From Gavia stellata (taxonomy: Eukaryota > Chordata > Aves > Gaviiformes > Gaviidae): a DNA stretch of 64,000 nucleotides. The position numbers and the translations under genes are program-made. The notes under the pieces are model-generated. The model was given only the letters and a program-made list of their open reading frames with translations. It was not told the DNA's origin and did not search any database. Location of the stretch: positions 572,501-636,500 of the forward strand of contig NC_082617.1 in assembly GCF_030936135.1 (NCBI RefSeq), given 5' to 3'. Within the stretch, counting starts at the first letter, position 1. Each line of letters starts with the position of its first letter. This document shows, piece after piece, positions 33,001-43,965 of this stretch.

Positions 33001-34892
33001 TGGGTTTTTCAGGAGTCCTACACCATTTGGAGTATTTCTTGGGGCGCCCTGCACGGTTTGGAGTAATTTTTGGACGGAGCCCTGCACCGTTTGGAGTTTT
33101 TCTTGGGGAGCCCTGCATGCTTTGTTGTAATTTTTGGAGGGAGTCCTGCGCAGTTTGGAGTATTTTTTTGAAGGAGTCCTGCACAGTTTGGAGTATTTTT
33201 GGGGGAGTCCTGCACAGTTTGGAGTATTTTTTGGAAGTAGTCCTGAACCCTGGGGCTTTTTTTGAGCTCTGTACCCTTGGCCTTGTTTTGCAAGGGTCAC
33301 CGTTTTGTTTTTTGGGTGCCCTTTCTGGATTTGCTGGTTTTTGGAATATTACAAAGCCCATTATTTCTGGAGTGCATCGCCACGACGACCCCCCATCTCG
33401 TGGAGAGCATCGCTGCGCCGGCCCCCCCACCCAGAGGAGAGCATCGCAGAGCCGCCCCGCCAGAGGTGAGTATCACCGCGCCGCCCCTCCCCGGAGGGGA
33501 GCATCACCATTTGGGTTTTTTGGGAGTCCTGCATCATTTGGAGTATCTCTTGGGGAGTCCTGCATGGTTTGGAGCAATTTTTTGGGAGTCCTGCACGGTT
33601 TGGAGTAATTTTTGGAGGAAGCCCAGCACCCTTTGGTGTATTTTTTGGAAGGAGTCCTGCACCCTGGGGCTTTTTATGAGCTCTGTACCCTTGGTCTCGT
33701 TTTGCAAGGGTCACCGTTTTTTTGGGGGGTTTTGGATGCCCTTTCTGGTTTTGCTATTTTTTGGAATATTACAAAACCCGTGATTTCTGGATTGTATCGC
33801 CACGCCGACCTCCCAGAGGAATGCATCACCTTTTGGTTTTTTGGGAGCCGTTCTCCTTTAATTTTTTTGGATGGTCCTGCACCGTTTCGTTTTTGTGGGA
33901 GCTCTCCAAACCGGTTCTTTTTTGTACCTCTGTACCCTTGGGCTTCTTTGGAGTGTGTCACCATTTAGTTTTTTCTGAGCCCTTTACGCCTTTGATCCTT
34001 TTTGGAATATTACCAAACCCGTTTTTTCCAGAGGCCTTAACAGCACTGTCCTGGAGGATTTTTGGGCAGTCCTGCACCGTTTGGAGTAATTTTTTGGCAG
34101 GATCCCTGCACCGTTTGGAGTAATTTTTTGGTAGGAGCCCTGCACAGTTTGGAGTAATTTTTGGAGGTAGTCCTGTACCCTGGGGCTTTTTTGGATCCCT
34201 CCAACCCGGCACTTTTTTGTAGCTCTGTACTCTGGGGCTTGTTTGGAGCGCATCACCATTTAGTATTTTGGGAGCCCTTTACGGCTTTTCACTTTTTTTT
34301 TGATATTCCAAAACACAGGTTTTCCGGAGGCCTTCGCAGCGCTGCCCTGGAGGAGTGCATCACCGTTTTGGCTGTTGGGGCGGACCGGCACAGGTCCCCG
34401 GGGGTCTCCTGCCCTGTGCCGGACAGGCCCCGCTCGGAAAGGCTGCGGGCGCGCTGCTCCGCCGGGACGGAGCCTCCGCTCGCTGCCCGGCCGTGCGCGC
34501 CATAAAAGCGGAGCGTCGGTCTCCTCTGCCGCAGCTGCCGTGTGTGTCTCCTCTGTCCCGGTCGCGCTGCGAGAGCTCCTCCCCCTCGGGCCCCGCCGCT
34601 GCCTCCGCAGCCCCCCGCTCCCCCGGAGCGAGTCCCGCACGCTCCCCGCCCCCCGGCAGCTCCCCGCTCCGGCCGTGACCCCCCCGCCGCCCCGCGGGAG
34701 CCCGGTTCTCGCCGCGGGACGTGGCCGACACGAGCCCTGCGCTCCGCTCGCCCTCCGCCCGCCGGGTCCCGCACCCCGGCCGCCCCCTTCCTCCTCCCCG
34801 CCGTCCCGCCTCTGCTCCCGGGCAGCGCTCAGGCCCCGGGAGCGGACCACCCCCTCCGCCCCTTCCCCGGCAGAGATCCCGCCGGACGGGCC

Positions 34893-35035
34893 CCGCCCCT
34901 TCGCTCCGGCTCCGCCCCTTCGCTCCGGCTCCGCCCCTTCGCTCCGGCTCCGCCCCTTCGCTCCGCCCCTTCGCCCCGGCCCCACCCCTTCGCCCCGGCT
35001 CCGCCCCTTCGCTCCGGCTCCGTCCCCCCCCGCGG
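34893..35035 (+). repeat. Tandem 19-bp GC-box array
   Basis: Unit CCGCCCCTTCGCTCCGGCT repeated with variants about seven to eight times. Every unit contains an Sp1/KLF-type CCGCCCC box. Confidence 0.85.
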
Positions 35036-35213
35036 CCCCGTTATTACAAACTGCTGCGAAGCGGCCGCGGGGAAAAGCAAATGCACACGCGGGTGCGCGC
35101 GCGCGCTGCCCACCCGGGACGTGGGGGGTCGCCGGCGGGACGCTCCCCACCCCGCTCCCCGCAGCGGGGCTCGGCGGCGGCACCGTCTCCCGGGGGAGAT
35201 GCTCCGCGTCCCG

Positions 35214-35750
35214 GGGCTGGAGCCAGCCGGGCGTCCCCGGCCAGGGCCCCCTCGCTCCGGGGAGCTCCTGCGGGGGGGCGCGTTTGGGGTCGGCAGCCGG
35301 GGGCCTCTTCCACCCGCTCCGGTGCCGCCGCACGGGTGGGCGTGGGGCAGCAGCCCCGGGACAGCCGCTGCGGACCCCTCTGTCCCGGGAGGGGCGGGGA
35401 GGGGCGGGCCGGGACCGCCGCGCCTCTGCCCTGCGCCCGCCGGGGTCTCTCGGTCCCGCCGGCTGCCGCCCAGCGAGGGGGGTTCGGCGGAGCTCGGCAG
35501 GGGTGTCCCGGGACCCGCCCGAGGAGAGCTCCTGCGTGGGCAGCGCCCGGGCCGGTTCGCCTGGGCGGGGGCTCCGGCACCGGCACCGGGCCCGGCCCAG
35601 ACCCGCCCCGCCGAGTCCCGCCGAGTCCCGCCGGGCCGAGGGGATCGGAGCGGAGCCGAAATCACCCGAGCCCTGCCGAGTCCCGCCGAGCGGAGTCGAG
35701 CCGAACCCAGAGCAGCCGAGCCGAGCCGAGCCGGGCCCAGCCGAGCCCCC
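35214..35750 (+). repeat. CpG-island segment duplicated at 52508-53075, copy A
   Basis: Runs from GCTGGAGCCAGCCGGGCG to the GCCGAG-rich end. Nearly base-for-base identical to copy B for about 430 bp (single differences such as CTCCGGCAC versus CTGCGGCAC), then differing in the number of short GCCGA units. Same orientation, 17.3 kb apart. Confidence 0.9.
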
Positions 35751-36343
35751 CCGGCCGGTCGGGGCGCAGCGGCAGGGGCGGGCGGGGCGGGCAGCGCGAT
35801 GGCGGGCAGGAACCGGCCCCTCGGCACCGCGCACCGGGCGCTGCAGCTCCGCGTCCTGCCCCGCTCCGGCGGCAGTGGCGGAGCGGGACGCTGCCGGGGG
35901 CCGGGGAGCGCCCCGGGGGTCCCCGTGTCCCGGGCGGCGACGAGGACGCCGAGGCCGAGGGGCCGCGCCGGCTGCCGCCGTCCCGGCGCTCCCCGGAGGC
36001 GCACGGTGCCGGCCGGGACGAAGCCCGCGCCGGCCCTCGGCCGCACCCGCGGCAGACTGCGCCCGGTGCTCGGCGCTGCCGGCCCGGCCCGGCCCCGCCG
36101 CCGCGCTCGGTAGCCAGCCGCGCTCGGTAGCCAGCCGCGCCCGGGCTCGCCCCGCTCCCGGGGGCGCGCCCCGCTCGGGAAGCCCGGCCCGGGCCGGCCC
36201 CGGGAGGGGACCGGCTCGGGAGCGTTTTCCTGCTGCCGCCGCTCCCGCCCGTCCCCCGCGCAGGTCTCCGCCGGGCTCTGCCCGCGGGACGGGACCCCTC
36301 GGGCTGTATTGGGGTATTGACAGTACTGACAGTATTCCAGTAT

Positions 36344-36879
36344 TGACACGCGGAAACAAACTTCACAGCTCACACTCAGTTATAAAGCAGATATGTCTAC
36401 TGCGGCGCCGGGTGCAAGGGGATTTCTCCTCCTGACATGCACACCGGGTTAAAATCATGACAGGTATTGAAAACAGTTAACAAAGTTAGTTAGGCCTCCT
36501 GGTTCTACCCCTTAATTAACTCTTGGTTAATACTTTTCTTACTTCATCTTAAAGTTGCAGTTCTCTTTTAATTCACCACACCTGCTCAGAGAGTAGGGGG
36601 CTTAATTGGGTTGGGGCTTTTCTAGCTAGGAGGTGTGTTCCTTACCATTATAATGAGATTATAATGAGACAAGTTAACTCTAGGGCACTATTTTGGCAGT
36701 CCATTCTATTTTTCTACGATTCATCCTTGTGCTAATCATTATTGCTAGTTAGCAGAGAGTCAGTGAAGACAGTCTTTATCTCTAATATGTCTAAGTGCCA
36801 GGCGCAGTTGTTATGAAGTATCTTCTTTACATTCTTCTTTCTTACTTTTAACCCTTGTTTTTCAAGATGTCCTGTAACA
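36344..36879 (-). mobile_element. Solo-type LTR related to the provirus LTR
   Basis: TG...CA bounded, opening TGTTACAG on the minus strand. It shares the CGGCGCCGGGTGCA, CACACCGGGTTAAAATCATG and TTAATTAACTCTTGGTTAAT blocks with the LTRs at 17177 and 57022 (closest to 57022). The poly(A) signal is mutated (TCTACT on plus where copy 57022 has TTTATT). No convincing target-site duplication found, and no internal retroviral genes adjoin. Confidence 0.82.
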
Positions 36880-37845
36880 GAAGTAATCAGTCTTTTAAGT
36901 CGTTATTGCTAAACAATGCAGAAGCTACCAAAAGAAGTTGAAGCAGGTACTTTCCTCCTCACAAGCAGCATATCATTGCAGTGCTTCTCGTATTAAAGTC
37001 TCCTCTCTGCTCTAAAGGGTCCCTGTTTTCTCTGCTCCCAAGGTAAACTCCAGAGCTATTCATGGGGTTTCAAAGAAAGGCACATGTAGTTTACCTGCCT
37101 GGGGGAAAAAAAAAAAAAGGGACTCAGAGCTATGAATGGAGAATGTTTACTAAACACTGCACAGACAAATTAACCAAAGAGCAAACGTTAATGGGAAAAG
37201 CTGGGAGCAGAATGAGAAGCACCACCCAGCTAAAGCTATCCCAAGCACTTAGGCCTCCATCAAGGACCACAAGCCCTGAGGCTGATGATGGCTGTTGGAT
37301 GAGTTTCCCTCCCCCAGGTGGAAACACCTCTCACTGCGCTGTGCTCAGACCAAGGAAGGAAAAAGCAATACACCCCCCTACATCTAAAGGCATGCCACTC
37401 CATTCAAAGGTAAATTTTGATTTATTTAGATAAACTGCCTGGCCAGTTTTAGCACCTGCCTCTAGAGTAGATTGATTTCATCCACCCCTACCCACAAAAA
37501 CTTTTGATTGAGTGCTGAGTGATGTGGAGTCAGGTGGATTTAGACACGCACGCTGCTACCAGGGGACTGGATTTTTAACCTCTTTACAAGTATTCGTTGC
37601 TTTGAAGCTGCCCGAGGGTCAGCACGCCCTCGCTAATGGAGGTTCTCGCTCTGCGCAGGCACTAAGGAAGACATTTCTGGCGACAGGTTATTTTAAAGCA
37701 CAGCAGAACATACCGTTTATGACCTCCTGAGAATTATCTCCCAGACAGATCAGGAAGAAGGGCAAAACTTGTCTATTTAACATGCATTTGGGTTACATGA
37801 CTGTTAAACATGTTAAAAATCTCTAATAGAAAAAGTCACCTTCAC
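36880..37845. other. Unassigned sequence between two LTRs
   Basis: AT-moderate, with a short A-run at about 37107-37120. No gene or named repeat recognised. Confidence 0.4.
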
Positions 37846-38520
37846 AATGTACGTAGGTGAGCAGGCACTTCTTTACTGCAGCGCTGGACGCACAGGGGAT
37901 CGCTCCACCTCGTGTGCGTACTTAGTTTCTCTGCTACAGAAGTTATATACAATCAGTATACATATTCATCACATTTCCAAGAAACAATTAACATACTCAT
38001 ACAATTTCCGAGAACTCATTAATGTATGTAAATGCTCGTGACACATTCGCCTCCAGGTACACAGGTGGCTGTCTAAGGTCCTCTGGTGGTCATCCATAGT
38101 CTTCCTCACGGTGTCCTCTAGTTGAATCCCATCTTTGCGCATGCTCAGCTTGGTTGCAAAATTCCATTCTTGGAATCTTCCTAAGTTTTCCTCGGTTTAC
38201 TGACCAGGCCTACAACTTATCATTCTCTTGACAAGCAAATTCTACCTCTTCACAATGCTGCATTGTTCAGCAGTTAGTTTATGATGAAATCACAGATCGA
38301 TCATACCTAGTTACCCTTATACACAATATATATATATAATTTAATCTTTATTAATCGCTCTCTGGATTATACTTTTCTATCAATATCCATACTTAAAATA
38401 ATCAATGCTTATTTCTATTAATATCTATTGATTGGCATTCTTCATATTTGAATCAAGGTGGGAAAGGTAAGGAATTTTCCAAGCAGCATCACTAGTGCAT
38501 ATCAGGTCACATTGTCACAG
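37846..38520 (-). mobile_element. Possible LTR of another ERV family
   Basis: On the minus strand the left part resembles an R/U5 end: GGTGGAGCGATCCCCTGTGC followed by an AGTAAA poly(A)-like signal, laid out like the better LTRs here. It has possible TG/CA ends (TGTACG at 37846, GTCACA near 38518). Ends and family are uncertain. Confidence 0.4.
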
Positions 38521-38769
38521 GACTCAAACAAAACTTTTCTATTCAATTCTTCATCGTTCCATCTCGTTACTGTTAGTTCCTTAGTATGGAACGGCAACAC
38601 CCTGGTGAGGTTCCTATGGTTATTGTTTCTAACTTAACAATCCTAACTTACGCATTTGTATTTTATTATTTTATTTATTAATCAATTTTAACGTTTCTAT
38701 ATGATCATATTTAGATTATTTTAGAATCAATAAACAAGCCTTTAAAAAACTGTATAAATTACCCTTGGA
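38521..38769. other. AT-rich spacer
   Basis: AT-rich sequence with no recognisable feature. Confidence 0.4.
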
Positions 38770-39180
38770 GTAATTTGCACCCAAATCTGGGGAGAGGGTT
38801 GGAGCCGTGGAGGTGGGAGTGCAGGTCCCGCATCCCCCTGGTAAAGCGTGGGACAGGCTAAGAACCAACATCTTCAGCTCACGCAAGCAACAGAGCTGGG
38901 ACTGGGCCACTGCTTTGCCCAGGTGCCGGCACCTGAAGTGCCCTGGGATGCCACCGCACAGCTGGGGACGGTGTCCCGGGGCTGGGGAGTGAAGGCCATG
39001 TCTTTGGGGAGCTTTGGGGGTCAGTGTAGGTGTTTATATCTGTATTGGCAATGCTCCTTTTTATTTGTTGGTTTTGTTATATTTTCCTGTTTCGGGGCCT
39101 CGATGCTGAAGAACTGCAGCGATATGTGTGCAATTTAACCTTTTCCATGGAAAGTTATTTTCAAAATAAATAAATAAAAA
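38770..39180 (+). other. 3'-UTR-like block ending in AATAAA and an A-run (possible FOXJ1 3' end)
   Basis: T-rich, then TGTGCAATTTAACC, AATAAATAAATAAA at about 39162-39175 and an A-rich tail. It looks like the end of a vertebrate 3' UTR on the plus strand. In mammals FOXJ1 lies upstream of EXOC7 in the same orientation, so a FOXJ1 3' end is the syntenic expectation about 2.6 kb upstream of the EXOC7 start. No FOXJ1 coding sequence is visible, so this is only a suggestion. Confidence 0.3.
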
Positions 39181-41400
39181 AAAAAAGAAAAAAAAGGAGA
39201 AGAAAAAACCCTTTTGCCTCTTTGTTTCCCTCCAGCACAGCCTGGCTCTGCCTGATCCTCTCCCCTGGAGGTAGGGGACATCTCACCAGCCCAGCCCTGG
39301 TTGCACACCCACCCTTGCTACATGGGTGCTATCACCCCTCTCCGCGGCAGCACAGCAATGCCCCGCGGAGAAACTGAGGCACAAACCACCACATGCGTGA
39401 CAATGGTTACACCCCGCCTGTGCGACATAAGGGTGGCTGTGCCCGGGGTCCCAAGTCCTGGGAGCTGCTCCCAACCCCTGGAGCATCCCTCCCTGCCCCT
39501 GCGGGGAGCTCTTGAGGGTGACATGGTGTCAGTGCCTGGGGCTATCCCTCTGCTTGTGCCATGTCCCCACCTGGCCCTGTAGATGCCCTGAGAAACACAA
39601 GTGGCTTCAGAGCCCTCTTGGGTACAGGGCGGTGAGAGGAGCCGCACAGAAACCGCAGGAATAGCCAAGCCCTCGCGAGGCCAATTACGCCGAGGAGCGG
39701 TTGGGCTCTGCCAAGGCAGGGAAGAAAAGCAGCGCACGCTCAGCTGCCAGCCCGGCCGGCGCAGGCAGGGTGAGGGGTGGCGGGTCTGGGGGCAGCAGGT
39801 TCGGGGAGCCCCATGGGGAGGGCAGGTTGGCTCAGGGATGTGGGGCTGGGTGCGAGGCTGGCCAGGGCCAGGCTGCGGGTACCTCTCTGTGCCCACAGCT
39901 GTGGAGCAGTGCTGCCACTTGGGATGGTGGGAGAAAGGGCTGGAAAGGGACTCTGGAGAAACTGCCAGCAATGAGCCGGGGGGGTATTTACAACCCAAAG
40001 ATCCCAGGTGTGCTTTGCGCCCTTTTGCACTGTATTTTAACGTGTTCAAACTGCAGTGTTTCTACCCTTTCTTTTTCATTTTACCAGAAATAACCTCTGC
40101 TGCTTTGACTTTTTCCATTTGACCAGCAAGCCAGGTTTTTTCTGCTGCCTCCCCTTGGATGTGGCGTTGCACCTCACGTTTGCACAGACTCTGGTAGTTT
40201 TTACACTATTTATTGGCAGACTGACTTTCTGTATATTTATTCACCCTTTGCACCCTAGCTGGCAGCGGCGACATGGGTTGGGTGCCTCTATCCCAGCTCC
40301 CCCTCTTTGCTCTGAGGGCTCAGTCACCCCATGAAGGGGTGAGGGAACATTTTTGCTGGGTTTTCGGGAGATATACAGCACTATTCAGGGGAGCACACAC
40401 AATTGTTCCCCAGGCTCAGAGAGGGGAGATTTCATTTTGGCCCTGGTTGCTCTTTGAATGAGGGGATGAGTGTTAGCAGAAAAAGCATGGATTGCTATAA
40501 AAAAAAGAGATGGCTCTGCTGTACACGGAGAAAAAGAAACCTTCCCAATCACACCAGCCCAGCGGGGAAAAGCACAAGACATGCTGAGCGCTGACCCTGG
40601 ACAGGGCTCTTCTCTCTTGTACCCACAGGACAAGATCCCCTCTAGCAGGTGTCCCCATAAAACACGGGCAGGCAGTCATGGCTGGGCAATGTCACACACA
40701 GAAAACACAGTGCCCTGGCTGTGCATCGGCCCTCACAGCAGCCAGAGCCCGCTCACAGCTGTTTGCAGCATGATAAGGTGGGTTATGAAACACACCAAAG
40801 TTGTTGAACAAAAGAGACCAGTCGGGCTGTTTCAGCTCCTTTCCAGAGCCCGGGGTGGTTTGACAAGGGGAAGATGGATGAGAACACACCAGTCCCTTCA
40901 CGCAGCAGGGGCCTTGCCTCGGTGCCCCATGAGACGGCAGGCTGGGACTGTCCGTACTGATAAAAGCAGCTCCCTGTGCCAGGCTGGATGTGGTTTGTGA
41001 GGTTGCAGAGCCCCGTAACTGCCTCAGCGTGTGATAAACCCGGCCATCCCCACCTATGCCGCAGGAGAAGGCAGCACCTTCCCTGTGGTGGTAGCCTTTC
41101 TTTCTGGAAAATGGATGCTGGATGGGAGTGGAGTGACCTGCACTCCTGCAAATGTCTACATTTCCATAATTCATACTCAAATCTCTACAGTTTAATTTCC
41201 CTGGGCTCAAACCCCTGTAATCTTCCTCCACACCTCGTTTCTCCCTCACGGTGTGTGGCAGAGTGGCCCTGGGCCTGGCCGCCCCAACAGCTTGGCAGGG
41301 GGGAAGGCTGGGTGGCTTTGGACCCCCATCAGGACGTCGTGTCCTGTGGGGACGTCGGTGATACTGGGGTTGGAGGAGCTCGACTCGGCCAGGCCGTAGT
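39181..41400. other. Unassigned sequence upstream of EXOC7
   Basis: GC-moderate, many short frames, none with a recognisable domain and none flanked by convincing splice sites. Confidence 0.4.
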
Positions 41401-41762
41401 GGGGATGGCGGGCCTGGGGAGCCAGTCCTGCCCTGACAGAAATGGGGTGCCCCCCTGGCACCCGCCACACCACTTCCAACATGGCGGCGCAGCTGCCCGC
41501 TACTCCCAAACTGCCCGTCACGAGGGGCAGTGCGCATGCGCCTCTTCCCCTCTGGGACAACAGCGCATGCGCGTTCAGGGCTGGTGCCTTTCCGGCCCCT
41601 ACGCAAATGGAGACCACTCTGCAGGGGGCCCTTGGTCGTACTGCGCATGCTCAATGTGTCTTGCCGCTCCCAAGATGGCGCCGCGGCAGTGACGGGAGGG
41701 CGGAAGAGGGTGTCTGCAGTGGGACTGAACGGTGGAGCGCGGCCCCGGCGCTCCGCGGCAGG
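41400..41762 (+). promoter_or_regulatory. EXOC7: EXOC7 CpG-island promoter with NRF1 and YY1 motifs
   Basis: CpG-rich, TATA-less housekeeping-type promoter. Two NRF1 palindromes (TGCGCATGCGCC at 41531-41542, AGCGCATGCGCG at 41562-41573) and a third partial one at 41642. Two YY1-type motifs (AACATGGCGGC at 41478-41488, CAAGATGGCGCC at 41671-41682) and an ETS-like GCGGAAG near 41700. The island continues past exon 1 to about 42100. The promoter appears intact even though the gene copy behind it is broken. Confidence 0.75.
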
Positions 41763-41822
41763 ATGATCCCCGCCGAGGAGGTGTCGGCCCGCAGGAGGGC
41801 GATCGAGGGCAATCTCAAGCAG
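41763..41822 (+). pseudogene. EXOC7: EXOC7 exon 1 (start codon)
   Basis: Twenty codons from ATG: MIPAEEVSARRRAIEGNLKQ, the usual Exo70 N-terminus. Donor GTAGGG. Phase 0. Confidence 0.93.
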
Positions 41823-42645
41823 GTAGGGCTGGGCTAGGGCCCTGCTGCGGGCCCTGCCGGGGCCGGGGCCTGGTCCCGGGCCCGCAGCCCCAGCGCGTTG
41901 CCTAGGAGATGGGCCTGGGAGCTGGCACGGAGGCCCCCTCCGGGCCTGGGAGCGTCCCGCGGCCCCCCTAAAGGCCTGGTCACCCGGCTCCGGGCCTGTC
42001 AGCATCCCCAGGTCCCCTTCAGGGCCGAGGGCCCTTAGTTTTCAGGGTCAGGAGGTATTTCTGCCCCGCGCTTTGGGCCTGGGGCCCTGCTCTTAGGGCC
42101 TGGTAGCTTCTGGGGGCTCTCCCTTCAGGTCCCCAGGTGCAGCCTGTGGGGCCAGCCCTTGCAGGTTGCTGTGTCCCGTCCGTCCCCCCCACCCCATCTC
42201 TGGGCTTTGGTGACTTGAAAACAGCCCTTGGTGGTTGCTTTGCGTTGGCTGCTTGAGTTCACGGCTGTGGGGGGGATTTGGATGGTGCCTGTGCAACACC
42301 TGTGTTGTGCTGTGGCAGGCAAATGTGGTCTTGTGCCAGTGTGCCTCTGTGGTAAAGGTGTTAACGTTATATTGTGCTGTGACTTCAGTGTGCTAAGGCT
42401 CATGGGCTTGGGATATTAGAGGGAAATGAGTAATCCATAAAACCCTCACTTATGTTATGTGTCTCTCACCTCGGGTCAGTTGTGATTTCTGCGAAGAGGT
42501 GGCATATTAAAATGTGGTGTCAGCATCAGATCAAACATTGTTTGCTGCAGTGTTTACCAGGACTTGTAAAAACGTACGTATAGCATGTAGTGACTTAAAT
42601 GCTCCATGTTCAGAATTGAAGACTAGTTTTTCATCCTGCTGACAG

Positions 42646-42711
42646 GAAGAAGAAACCCTGTCCTTTATCAAAGAGAGCCTTGAGAAGAGTGACCAGCTTA
42701 CAAAGAACATG
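42646..42711 (+). pseudogene. EXOC7: EXOC7 exon 2
   Basis: Twenty-two codons between GACAG and GTAAGG, part of the N-terminal coiled coil. Phase 0. Confidence 0.93.
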
Positions 42712-43780
42712 GTAAGGAGGTCCTTGAAGTTCAGCCCTAATGTTGGGCCTCGGTTTACTTTTTCTTAGGACAATCTGTTTTCAAGGCTGTCATTGTGCCT
42801 ATCTGAGGAATGCAGAGTAATGAACCACTTGCTCTGCATCTGTGTTTGACACTTCAGTGGCTGGGCGAAGTGGGAAACTGATGAATGTTTAAATCCTAAG
42901 CTTCTCTCCTGAGGAGATGAGGGCTCAAATGAGTCTGTCCTCTCTCTTGGGAATAGTTATTAATAGACCCCAGACTAGTTTGTGCAACAGCATCATGTTG
43001 TTGCTTCCTAAAGTCAGGTCTCGTTTGGAGTTTTATTTTGGGAGTGTTCTGCTTAGGAGGTAGAAAGTAATTACCACGCTCTAATTGCTCCTAAGCCCTC
43101 AGCTAGTATACTATGTCCCGTTTTGGGCTTAGTGCTTCAAGAAGGTCATAGAGGCACTGCCAGAGAAGTGTGGAAAACATAACGTAGGAGTGAGTCTTGA
43201 AAGAATTACAATTTTGCCTGGAAAAGATGACATTAAGGCTCCATTTATGAGCTTACTAAGAGGTTTTCCACCTTTCAGAAGCAATATCGCAGTCCCTTTT
43301 AAAAACTAAATGTCTATGATGGAAAAGAAGGTTCTCGCTATACTGGTCCTGTGTCGTCGTGTTGTGCATCTCATATTTGGGTCTTAGTGGTATGGAGCAA
43401 AGTGGCAGCCGGTTTATGTTTTTGTTCTTTTTACCTAGGGCACCTCTAGGCAGTTCCTGTGGTTTTGTTTTCTGCTGTCAAATAAAATTTTGCTCCTCCT
43501 TAGTACTGTCTGGAAACATTAGCTTCACACTTTACAAACATCTAATTCAAGCTTGGCCCGTCTCTGTATGGCAGGTGATCTATTTTGTGATTATTAATAG
43601 AAATTAGGACATAGAGGGATTAAACAGCCTGCTTTAGGAGCCATGGCAAATTAGTAGCAGAGCCCAAAAAGTGAAGCTGGGACTTGAAGGTCCCTGATTG
43701 CCCTGCTCTAACTGCTGTCCAACTGTATGGGTCCAGGTGGAAGGATGTCCTCAGCTCTCTGTTTCTCTCTTGGCGTGTAG

Positions 43781-43965
43781 GTTTCTATTCTTTCCTCCTT
43801 TGAAAGTCGTTTGATGAAGCTGGAGAACTCGATCATCCCTGTCCATAAACAGACAGAGAACCTGCAGCGCTTGCAGGAGAACGTGGAGAAGGCCCTGTCC
43901 TGCTTGGATCACGTCATCAGTTACTACCATGTGGCTAAGGACACAGAGAAGATCATAAAGGAAGG
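43781..43965 (+). pseudogene. EXOC7: EXOC7 exon 3
   Basis: 185 nt, VSILSSFESRLMKLENSIIP onward to TEKIIKEG. Acceptor GTGTAG, donor GTGAGT. Ends in phase 2. Confidence 0.93.

Larger units (their letters stand above)
23926..34360 (+). repeat. 10.4-kb satellite with 33-bp subunits and ~20 cassette copies
   Basis: Three kinds of blocks alternate. (a) Runs of a subunit, modal length 33 bp (variants 31-34), of the form GGAGTCCTGCACCATTTGGA then GTAATTTTTGGAG. (b) A conserved cassette of about 130 bp, recognisable by GAGCTCTGTACCCTTGG, TTGTTTTGCAAGGGTCACCG, GGTGCCCTTTCTGG and GAATATTACAAA, seen about twenty times (from 24031 to about 34211). (c) CpG-rich units of about 30 bp around GAGAGCATCGCCGCGCCG. 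Spacing between cassettes runs from about 415 to 1000 bp, so the higher-order unit varies in subunit number. Copies are most alike in the centre and decay at the right edge (33780-34360). Because 33 is a multiple of three, long frames with an 11-residue period run on both strands; I do not consider them genes. Confidence 0.95.
34361..36310. promoter_or_regulatory. Large CpG island at the right edge of the satellite
   Basis: About 1.95 kb of very CpG-rich DNA. It contains a tandem GC-box array (34893-35035), numerous CCGCCCC boxes, and GCCGAG/TCCCGCCGAG short repeats (35600-35750). Frames of 500-700 codons exist on both strands but are compositional. An ATG in good context at 35799 opens a 103-codon frame that I do not recognise. 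The last satellite units run into its left edge. The stretch 35214-35750 exists again at 52508-53075. Confidence 0.75.

Noticed and set aside
24533-33478. CTCF-like sites in the CpG-rich satellite units (CCACCAGAGGAGAGC)
   Set aside because: Two of the key core positions (the GC after the GG) differ from the CTCF consensus, so binding is doubtful.
24063-33783. Dozens of 60-363-codon frames in the satellite, read as a possible novel repeat protein family
   Set aside because: The 33-bp period keeps frames open on both strands at once. No start context, splice structure or domain supports any of them.
23926-34360. CRISPR array
   Set aside because: Repeats are contiguous with no unique spacers, and the host is a vertebrate.
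34260-36435. 711-codon plus and 699-codon minus frames in the CpG island
   Set aside because: Stop codons are rare in such GC-rich DNA. Both strands and several frames are open together, and the composition is Pro/Ala/Arg/Gly without domains.
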